DNA of 5,254 bases, from NCBI GenBank assembly GCA_030431945.1, contig JAUIIF010000357.1:1-5254 (forward strand), given 5' to 3'. The translations under genes were made by a program, and so were the position numbers. Below are positions 1 through 5,254 of this stretch, piece by piece (within the stretch, counting starts at the first letter, position 1; every line of letters begins with the position of its first letter). The notes under the pieces are model-generated. The model ran no database searches, was not told the origin of the DNA, and saw only the letters and a program-made list of their open reading frames with translations. This DNA is from Bacteroidia bacterium. Lineage in GTDB: Bacteria; Bacteroidota; Bacteroidia; Chitinophagales; Saprospiraceae.

Positions 1-1
1 C

Positions 2-832
2 TTAGCCCGCAAGTACCCGGACATTGTAAAAATCATTGCCGTGGGTAATGAGGCCATGGTGAAGTGGGCGGCCAGCTACTACGTGCAGCCCGGGGTGATC
101 CTCAAATGGGTCAACCACCTGCAGGAGCTGAAAAAAGAAGGGGTGCTGCCGCAGGAGCTGTGGATCACCAGTTCGGACAACTTTGCCTCCTGGGGCGGCG
201 GCGGCGAAGAGTACCACGTAGAAGACCTGAATAAACTCATTGAAGCAGTAGACTATATCTCCCTGCACACCTACCCCATGCATGACACGCACTACAACCC
301 GCAGTTCTGGGGCGCGCGGACGCAGGAGCGAACCATGGATAAAGAAGCAATGATTGCAGCAGCAATGCTCCGGGCCAGAGACTACGCCATCAGTCAGTTT
401 GATTCCGTAGCCGCCTACGTAAGCAGGCTAGGACTTAGTAAGCCCCTGCACATCGGGGAAACCGGCTGGGCCAGCAGTGCCAATGAGCTCTACGGAGACG
501 AAGGTTCAAGAGCAACGGACGAATATAAACAGCACCTTTACCACCAGCACCTGCGTACATGGGCCAAAGAAAACCGTACCGCCTGCTTCTATTTTGAAGC
601 CTTTGATGAGCCCTGGAAAGACGCTAACAACCCCGGAGGTTCGGAAAATCATTTTGGCCTGATCAACCTGAAAGGGCAGGCAAAACGCGCCCTCTGGGAA
701 CAGGTGGACGCCGGAGTTTTTGATGGCCTCACCAGAGATGGCCAGCCCATCACCAAGACCTACGGAGGAGACGAAGCCAAGCTTTTGGAAGTTGTCATGA
801 AGCCGCCAAGCCTGGCAATGCCCGTCAATTAG
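2..832 (+). CDS. GH17 beta-1,3-glucanase-type glycoside hydrolase, 5'-truncated by window edge
   Basis: Reading frame open from the first bases to a TAG stop; 276 residues visible. The true start lies upstream: coding continues before the GTG at 41, which is the valine of the catalytic motif and not a start. Seen: VGNE at visible residues 14-17 (Glu17, the GH17 proton donor) and GETGW at 152-156 (Glu153, the nucleophile), then the late-barrel block FYFEAFDEPWK. In GH17 enzymes these two glutamates cleave beta-1,3-glucans with retention. The donor-nucleophile spacing is 136 residues, against 91 in the GH17 domain fused to the transporter at 2396-4759, so this is a different GH17 subgroup with longer loops, including a glycine run near visible residue 60. 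About 40 residues follow the last barrel motifs. Probably 120 or more residues are missing, including any signal peptide, so cellular location cannot be judged. Beta-1,3-glucan as substrate is family knowledge; laminarin is inferred from the neighbours. Confidence 0.9.
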   Translation, partial: LARKYPDIVKIIAVGNEAMVKWAASYYVQPGVILKWVNHLQELKKEGVLPQELWITSSDNFASWGGGGEEYHVEDLNKLIEAVDYISLHTYPMHDTHYNPQFWGARTQERTMDKEAMIAAAMLRARDYAISQFDSVAAYVSRLGLSKPLHIGETGWASSANELYGDEGSRATDEYKQHLYHQHLRTWAKENRTACFYFEAFDEPWKDANNPGGSENHFGLINLKGQAKRALWEQVDAGVFDGLTRDGQPITKTYGGDEAKLLEVVMKPPSLAMPVN

Positions 833-847
833 CAAGCCCCGTCGATC

Positions 848-901
848 ATGAAACCGTCCGTTACAGTCACCCTGTTTTTCCTCGTTACCATGATGAGTTG
901 C
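848..901 (+). other. Lipoprotein-type signal peptide of the GH30 enzyme
   Basis: Residues 1-18 have one lysine near the N-terminus, a hydrophobic core (about residues 5-16, including LFFLV) and MMSC ending at Cys18, the predicted lipidated residue. The lipobox is imperfect (Met at -3 and -2), so a plain signal peptidase I signal remains possible. After the Cys comes PSNTVEK, without the acidic run that marks surface-exported lipoproteins in Bacteroidota. A periplasm-facing anchor is therefore slightly favoured; this is inference. Confidence 0.65.
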
Positions 902-2365
902 CCATCCAATACTGTTGAAAAATCCGGAGTGGATACGGCGGCCTCGTTAGCAGTGACCGTGTTGGAAACCTCTGCGGCGGGGAAGAAGCTGGAGGCTGTT
1001 ACGACATTCAAGGCAGTTGCCGCCACCTCTGTAATCGAATTGAGGCCCGGTAAAACTTTCCAAACCCTTACCGGGTTTGGCGGCTCGTTCACCGAAGCAT
1101 CAGCCTACCTGCTCCATGAGCTGGGGCCGGAAAACCGGCAGAAAATCATCAATGCCTACTTTGGTGAAAGTGGCGCTAACTACTCCCTTACCAGAACACA
1201 CATCAACTCGTGTGATTTCTCCCTCGGCAACTACTCCTACGCTCCCGTGCCCGGTGATACGGAACTGGACAGCTTTTCGGTAAAGGAAGACGAGGCCGAC
1301 CTGATTCCGCTGATCCAGGCGGCCATGGCCGCCTCAAAAGACGGCTTCAAAATCATCGCCTCCCCCTGGACGGCTCCGCCCTGGATGAAGGACAACGGTG
1401 ACTGGCGCGGAGGTAAGCTACGCCCGGAATACTACGCTACCTGGGCCCTGTTTTTCTCTAAGTACCTGGCCGCCTATCAGGCCCGGGGCATTAACATCTG
1501 GGCCGTCACCGTTGAGAACGAACCCCTCGGGAACGACAACAACTGGGAGAGCATGCACTACACCCCGGAAGAGATGACCAGTTTTGTCCAGCACCACCTG
1601 GGGCCAAAACTCGCCGCAGACGGGCATCAGGTAAAGATTTTCGGTTATGACCAGAACCGGGGAGCAGAAATGAAGGATTGGATCGACTCCATGTACGCCA
1701 ACGAAGCTTCCGCTGAATACTTCGCCGGGACGGCCGTCCACTGGTACGCCAGTACGTACGAGCATTTCGGTGAAAATTTAACGTACGCCCACGCAGCTGC
1801 TCCGGAGAAGCACCTGATCCAGACGGAAGGTTGTATCGATGCCGAAGTCCCGAGATGGCAGGACGACCACTGGTACTGGAGCAAGGAGGCGACTGACTGG
1901 GGTTGGGACTGGGCCCCGGAGGACCAAAAGCACCTGCACCCTAAATACGTCCCCGTGTACCGGTACGCCCGGGATATGATCGGCTGTATGAATAACTGGG
2001 TGGACGGGTGGATAGACTGGAACCTGGTCCTGGACCGCCAGGGAGGCCCCAACTGGTTCAAGAATTGGTGCGTCGCACCGGTGATTGTTGACCCCCTGGC
2101 TGATGAAGTCTACTTTACGCCACTATATTACACCATGGTGCACTTCAGCAAGTACCTCCGCCCCGGAGCTCAGCGCATCGATTTTAACCATACGGACGAA
2201 GCGTTACTAGTCACCGCTGCAAAGAATCCGGACGGTAGCATTGCCTTGATTGTCCTTAACCAAACGGAGGCAGAAAAAACGTTCAGGCTGGTCCTGGACC
2301 AACAAGCGAAAACAATAAGCATTAGCCCCAAAGCCCTGCAGACTATTATCGTAAACGAAGCTTAA
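848..2365 (+). CDS. GH30 family glycoside hydrolase, putative lipoprotein (beta-glucosidase / beta-1,6-glucanase type)
   Basis: Complete, 505 residues, a normal length for GH30. Seen: signal sequence with Cys18 (residues 1-18); spacer rich in Thr, Ala and Ser (19-60); barrel beginning at GFGGS (76-80); ASPWTAPPWMK (171-181); acid/base Glu225 in ENEP (223-226); HWY (298-300); nucleophile Glu327 in QTEG (325-328). The two glutamates are 102 residues apart, as usual in the family. A C-terminal beta-sandwich (about 430-505) ends in strands typical of GH30. Known for the family: retaining hydrolysis of beta-linked glucose (glucosylceramidase, beta-1,6-glucanase) or xylan, depending on subfamily. 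Beside GH17 genes, removal of beta-1,6-glucose branches from laminarin is the likeliest role, as reported for marine flavobacterial GH30 enzymes; the subfamily was not resolved. The ATG is chosen because it opens directly into the signal peptide, 15 bases after the preceding stop. No Shine-Dalgarno is visible. Catalytic residues appear intact. Confidence 0.93.
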   Translation: MKPSVTVTLFFLVTMMSCPSNTVEKSGVDTAASLAVTVLETSAAGKKLEAVTTFKAVAATSVIELRPGKTFQTLTGFGGSFTEASAYLLHELGPENRQKIINAYFGESGANYSLTRTHINSCDFSLGNYSYAPVPGDTELDSFSVKEDEADLIPLIQAAMAASKDGFKIIASPWTAPPWMKDNGDWRGGKLRPEYYATWALFFSKYLAAYQARGINIWAVTVENEPLGNDNNWESMHYTPEEMTSFVQHHLGPKLAADGHQVKIFGYDQNRGAEMKDWIDSMYANEASAEYFAGTAVHWYASTYEHFGENLTYAHAAAPEKHLIQTEGCIDAEVPRWQDDHWYWSKEATDWGWDWAPEDQKHLHPKYVPVYRYARDMIGCMNNWVDGWIDWNLVLDRQGGPNWFKNWCVAPVIVDPLADEVYFTPLYYTMVHFSKYLRPGAQRIDFNHTDEALLVTAAKNPDGSIALIVLNQTEAEKTFRLVLDQQAKTISISPKALQTIIVNEA

Positions 2366-2395
2366 TCACCCACCAACAAAGTCAAAATTCAGATC

Positions 2396-4759
2396 ATGTC
2401 ACAAGTCGAGAATGCAGTAAAAAACAAAGTTCCCTTTGGGCAAAAAGTCGCCTTCGGCCTCGGTATGCTGGCCAACCAGATGTTTCCGGCAGCCTTGGGT
2501 ATCTTCATGGTAGTTCTCGTGCAGGATCTCGGTTTTCCCGGCTGGATGTGGGCCCTGATCTACTTCTTTCCCCGGATTTTCGACTCCATCACGGACCCCA
2601 TCATGGGTTTCATCTCCGACAATACCCGCTCTGTTTGGGGGCGTCGGCGACAGTACGTTTTCCTCGGGGCCATCATTATGGGCATCTCTTACATTATCAT
2701 GTGGCAGGTCTACCGCGAGAACAGCCTGGAGTACAACTTCACCTACTTCTTGTGCTGGTCCTTTGTGTTCTACCTCGGCCTGACCGTCTTCAGTGTTCCC
2801 TACGTAGCCATGGGCTACGAAATGAGTGACGACTTCCATGAGCGTACCAACATCATGGCCACTGCTCAGTGGATCGGCCAGTGGGCCTGGGTAATTGCCC
2901 CCTGGTTCTGGGTGATCATGTACGATCCGGACTGGTTCCCGAATGCTGACGCCGCTACCAGAAACCTATCCATTTGGGTGGGAGTGATTTGTATGATCCT
3001 GGCTATGATGCCGGCGATTTTCATCAAGGAAAAATCAACGAAAGACGATGACAGCCTTGAACCACTAAGCTTTAGTAACATTGGTGGTAGCCTGACGGAA
3101 ATTTTCCGGGGCTTTAAAGAAGCCTTTGCGATCGTCCCCTTCCGCAAAATGTGCATTGCTACCTTCTTTATTTTCAATGCGTTTAATACGGTAGCGGCCT
3201 TCTCTTTTTTCATCGTTGTCTATTACCTCTTCAGCGGAAATGCTGAAGCAGCAGGCTTATGGCCAACGTTGTTCGGAAGTGTTGGTGCGTTGATCACCAC
3301 CTTCGCCGTCATCCCGACCGTGGCCTGGATGTCTAAAAAAATGGGTAAAAAGAATGCCTTCATGCTCTCGCAGGGTATTTCCGTTTTCGGCTACATTCTG
3401 TTGTGGTTCCTTTTCATTCCCGGCAAACCGTATATGTTTCTTTTTGCCCTTCCTTTCTTCTCCTTTGGTATTGGAAGTTTATTCACCCTGATGATGTCAA
3501 TGACGGCTGATGTCATTGATCTTGACGAGTTGAATACGGGCAAAAGACGTGAAGGAATCTTCGGCGCTATCTACTGGTGGATGGTAAAGTTTGGCTTTGC
3601 CATTGCGGGTGGTTTAAGTGGTGTTATTCTGAGCTTCGTGGGCTTTAGTCCCGAGGCGTATACCGAAGAGTCCATCACCGGACTGCGCCTGTTCTTTTCG
3701 GGTGTTCCTATTTTCGGGACGCTGGTTGCCCTCTTTGTTATGCGTAATTACAGCGTTACCGAAGAAAAGGCCAACGAAATCCGCGCAGCGATCAACGCAA
3801 AAAAGCAGGCCAGGAAAGGCTCTTCGGCCTACCTGCCCGGCAAGCTACTCGCCCTCGGCGGGGCTGGCATCAATGCCAGCAGCATCGGGCTGGACCTGAG
3901 CAGAACCTCCACCGAAGAGTTACACCGCAACTTTACGGCAGCCCTCAACGCTAAGCTTCCCGGCCTGTGCTTCAGCCCCTACCGGGAGGGACAGGATACC
4001 GACGACGTTCTTTCTGAAATGCAAGTACGGCACCGCCTGGAAGTAATCCAGCCCTATACCCAGAGCGTTCGTTCCTTCTCCACTACGGGTGGTCATGAGC
4101 TTATCCCTGCTGTCGCCCACGAGAAAGGCCTGCGCACCATGGTGGGTGCCTGGATCAGTAGCGATAAAGCCCGGAACGAAAAAGAAATCAACGCCCTCGC
4201 CCAGTTGGCCACGGAGGGTAAGGTGAGCATCGCTACGGTAGGCAACGAAGTACTGCTGCGTAACGAGCTTTCCGTTGCCGAAATCATTGCCTACCTCCAA
4301 AAAGTAAAGGCCCTGCTACCCGCGGGCACTCCCGTTGGCTACGTCGATGCCTACTATCAATTCCTCGACCATCCGGAACTGATCGAGCACTGCGACGTCA
4401 TCCTGATCAACTGTTACCCTTTCTGGGAAGGTGCGGACATCAACAGTGCCACCGGTTACCTGGACCGTATGTACGACCTGGTCAGTACCCTGGCCGGCGA
4501 CAAACAGGTAATCGTCTCCGAAACGGGCTGGCCAAGCAAAGGCCAGCAGGTGGAGGCCGCTCAGCCGACTCCGCAAAATGCGATGAAGTACTTCATTAAC
4601 GTACAGCACTGGGCTAAAAAGAAAGGCGTGGACGTCTTCTATTTCTCCTCCTTCGATGAGACCTGGAAAACCCGCCAGGAAGGCGAAGTAGGTTCCCGCT
4701 GGGGGCTATGGGACAAGGACGAAGTCCTGAAGTACGGCACCACCAGAAAATCTCACTAA
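2396..4759 (+). CDS. GPH-family (MelB-like) sugar:cation symporter fused to a C-terminal GH17 glycosidase domain
   Basis: Complete, 787 residues; ordinary GPH symporters are about 450-500. Residues 15-449 carry twelve hydrophobic segments and GPH hallmarks: RIFDSITDPIMG (60-71), SDNTRSVWGRRR (74-85), ADVIDLDELNTGKRREG (371-387) and Lys398 in helix 11. Positive charges cluster in alternate loops (75-87, 211-251, 313-319, 379-386), giving N-in/C-in topology. After a charged helical tail (453-474) and short linker, a GH17 domain spans about 486-787, with proton donor Glu618 in VGNE, nucleophile Glu709 in SETGW, NCYPF (672-676) and FYFSSFDETWK (748-758). Inferred role: cation-driven uptake of beta-gluco-oligosaccharides across the inner membrane, with cleavage by the tethered cytoplasmic enzyme. 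The ATG is the first after the GH30 stop, 30 bases on and in the same frame. No in-frame ATG, GTG or TTG lies between residues 450 and 522, so separate production of the enzyme half is not evident. Substrate is not shown by sequence. Confidence 0.92.
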   Translation: MSQVENAVKNKVPFGQKVAFGLGMLANQMFPAALGIFMVVLVQDLGFPGWMWALIYFFPRIFDSITDPIMGFISDNTRSVWGRRRQYVFLGAIIMGISYIIMWQVYRENSLEYNFTYFLCWSFVFYLGLTVFSVPYVAMGYEMSDDFHERTNIMATAQWIGQWAWVIAPWFWVIMYDPDWFPNADAATRNLSIWVGVICMILAMMPAIFIKEKSTKDDDSLEPLSFSNIGGSLTEIFRGFKEAFAIVPFRKMCIATFFIFNAFNTVAAFSFFIVVYYLFSGNAEAAGLWPTLFGSVGALITTFAVIPTVAWMSKKMGKKNAFMLSQGISVFGYILLWFLFIPGKPYMFLFALPFFSFGIGSLFTLMMSMTADVIDLDELNTGKRREGIFGAIYWWMVKFGFAIAGGLSGVILSFVGFSPEAYTEESITGLRLFFSGVPIFGTLVALFVMRNYSVTEEKANEIRAAINAKKQARKGSSAYLPGKLLALGGAGINASSIGLDLSRTSTEELHRNFTAALNAKLPGLCFSPYREGQDTDDVLSEMQVRHRLEVIQPYTQSVRSFSTTGGHELIPAVAHEKGLRTMVGAWISSDKARNEKEINALAQLATEGKVSIATVGNEVLLRNELSVAEIIAYLQKVKALLPAGTPVGYVDAYYQFLDHPELIEHCDVILINCYPFWEGADINSATGYLDRMYDLVSTLAGDKQVIVSETGWPSKGQQVEAAQPTPQNAMKYFINVQHWAKKKGVDVFYFSSFDETWKTRQEGEVGSRWGLWDKDEVLKYGTTRKSH
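2438..3745 (+). other. GPH/MelB-type 12-helix transporter domain of the fusion
   Basis: Residues 15-450. Approximate helices by hydrophobicity: 15-43, 48-74, 86-105, 115-140, 157-177, 192-211, 254-279, 288-310, 321-341, 346-370, 388-416, 429-449. By motif alignment from memory to E. coli MelB, Arg60, Asp63, Asp67 and Lys398 match Arg52, Asp55, Asp59 and Lys377 of the cation site. The MelB sugar-site acids Asp19 and Asp124 appear to be Gln28 and Ser133 here. That suggests the coupling ion site is kept and sugar specificity differs from melibiose. Confidence 0.85.
3851..4756 (+). other. GH17 catalytic domain appended to the symporter
   Basis: Residues 486-787, complete through the last barrel strand. 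The domain aligns without gaps to the start of the stand-alone GH17 at 4774. Fusion residues 521-645 match its residues 36-160 at 66 of 125 positions by hand count, and the weaker match runs back to about residue 489. The Met1 of that protein aligns with Ala486 (GCC) here, so nearly a whole GH17 protein was added, minus its start codon. Both catalytic glutamates (codons at 4247-4249 and 4520-4522) are kept, so it is probably active. Confidence 0.88.
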
Positions 4760-4773
4760 ACGGTTAATCGAAA

Positions 4774-5254
4774 ATGTCATACAAAGCAGGAAATGTACAC
4801 GCTCTTTCCGGCATCAAATTTGCCGAAAAGTCTAAAGCAGAGATCACCAATCTCTTTTTGCAAACGCTCGAAGGGGGCATGCACGGTATCTGTATGAGCC
4901 CCTACGAGGAAGGGCAGGAGCCCGGCGACACCTTATCCGCAGAACAGGTAAGGCGCCGCCTCCGGATTATTCAGCCTTTTTCCAACTGGATTCGTTCTTT
5001 CTCCTGCACGGAGGGAAATGAGCTCATCGCTAAAATTGCCCGGGAACTGGGGATGAAAACAATGGTCGGTGCCTGGCTCGGTGACGATCGGGAAAAAAAC
5101 GAGAAGGAAATTGAAGGGTTGATCAAACTGGCCCGGGAGGGATACGTCGACATCGCCGCCGTAGGCAACGAAGTCTTGTACCGTGATGACTTACCGGCAG
5201 CAGAGCTACTGGCCACCATCAAAGAAGTCAAGGCGGCAATCCCGCACGTACAGG
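4774..5254 (+). CDS. Stand-alone cytoplasmic GH17 glycosidase, 3'-truncated by window edge
   Basis: Open from ATG at 4774 to the window end; 160 residues visible and no stop seen. An in-frame TAA at 4765-4767 excludes an earlier start, and homology with the preceding GH17 domain runs back almost to this Met, supporting the choice. Begins MSYKAGNVHALSG, with no hydrophobic signal sequence, so the product is predicted cytoplasmic. Seen: CMSPYEEGQ (40-48), first-half barrel motifs IIQPF and IRSFS, MVGAW (87-91), and the proton donor Glu133 in VGNE (130-133). The nucleophile half lies beyond the window. Close paralogue of the GH17 domain in the transporter fusion (about 53% identity over 125 ungapped positions) and less like the GH17 at the window start. 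It follows the fusion gene by 14 bases, so is probably co-transcribed. Likely role (inference): cleavage of imported beta-1,3-gluco-oligosaccharides in the cytoplasm, alongside the tethered enzyme. Start region has no Shine-Dalgarno. Confidence 0.9.
   Translation, partial: MSYKAGNVHALSGIKFAEKSKAEITNLFLQTLEGGMHGICMSPYEEGQEPGDTLSAEQVRRRLRIIQPFSNWIRSFSCTEGNELIAKIARELGMKTMVGAWLGDDREKNEKEIEGLIKLAREGYVDIAAVGNEVLYRDDLPAAELLATIKEVKAAIPHVQ

Larger units (their letters stand above)
2..5254 (+). other. Probable single operon for beta-glucan breakdown and uptake
   Basis: Four genes on the same strand are separated by only 15 (833-847), 30 (2366-2395) and 14 (4760-4773) bases. None of the gaps holds a hairpin-plus-T-run terminator or room for a full promoter. 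All four encode beta-glucan-related functions (GH17, GH30, symporter::GH17, GH17). The operon extends past both window edges. SusC/SusD outer-membrane uptake genes and a regulator would be expected nearby in Bacteroidota but are not in this window. Confidence 0.75.

Noticed and set aside
477..662. 61-residue plus-strand frame overlapping the first GH17 gene.
   Set aside because: It overlaps the nucleophile-to-C-terminal part of the GH17 in another frame and has no recognisable features.
1745..1788. Repeated GTACG/CGTACG-rich stretch inside the GH30 gene, considered as a palindromic site.
   Set aside because: It encodes the conserved HWYAS region, and the repeats are short and follow from Tyr/Thr/Val codon use.
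1645..2061. 138-residue open frame on the minus strand inside the GH30 gene.
   Set aside because: It lies wholly opposite a GH30 region with catalytic motifs, shows no recognisable domain, and has no start signal; it is an antisense shadow of a GC-rich gene.
833..2395. First GH17, GH30 and the symporter fusion share one reading frame, separated by single stops (TAG at 830, TAA at 2363) with only 5 and 10 sense codons before the next ATG; stop readthrough considered.
   Set aside because: Three genes sharing a frame is likely by chance (about 1 in 9). The GH30 begins with a signal peptide that would be buried by readthrough, and no recoding element is visible.
2399..2839. 146-residue minus-strand open frame opposite the symporter's first helices.
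   Set aside because: The plus strand encodes conserved GPH motifs here; the minus-strand product is a low-complexity His/Gly/Asp/Val-rich shadow.
3740..3960. The symporter-GH17 joint as an assembly or sequencing error that removed a stop.
   Set aside because: Not excluded without reads, but disfavoured: the linker has no ATG, GTG or TTG where the GH17 start should be and no spacer-like sequence, so one base error would not restore two normal genes.

Overview
The window looks like part of a beta-glucan (probably laminarin) utilisation operon from a Bacteroidota bacterium, possibly a Saprospiria/Lewinella-like lineage. This rests on four things: the GH17 + GH30 + GPH-type sugar symporter gene set, a lipoprotein-type signal on the GH30, start codons with no Shine-Dalgarno sequence, and a moderate, slightly GC-leaning composition. 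No 16S or single-copy marker is present, so the taxonomic call is inference.

Layout, all on the plus strand and tightly packed: (1) the 3' part of a GH17 beta-1,3-glucanase-type gene (2-832; N-terminus outside the window); (2) a complete GH30 glucosidase/glucanase with a lipoprotein signal peptide (848-2365); (3) a complete 787-residue protein (2396-4759) that joins a full 12-helix GPH/MelB-type sugar:cation symporter to a complete GH17 catalytic domain; (4) the 5' part of a second, stand-alone GH17 gene with no signal peptide (4774-5254; C-terminus outside the window). The gaps are 15, 30 and 14 bases, which fits one transcript. No promoter, terminator, RNA gene, repeat array or mobile element is visible, and no gene-free stretch exceeds 30 bases.

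Proposed division of labour (inference): the exported GH30 trims beta-linked glucose branches or ends outside the cytoplasm. The symporter half of the fusion carries the resulting beta-gluco-oligosaccharides across the inner membrane. The GH17 domain tethered to its cytoplasmic C-terminus, with the soluble GH17 next door, then splits them. The location of the first GH17 cannot be told because its N-terminus is missing.

The most notable item is the transporter-glycosidase fusion. Both halves look intact, the predicted topology puts the enzyme in the cytoplasm, and the fused GH17 aligns without gaps to the neighbouring stand-alone GH17 (about 53% identity over 125 residues by hand count). This suggests duplication of a GH17 gene followed by fusion to the transporter.
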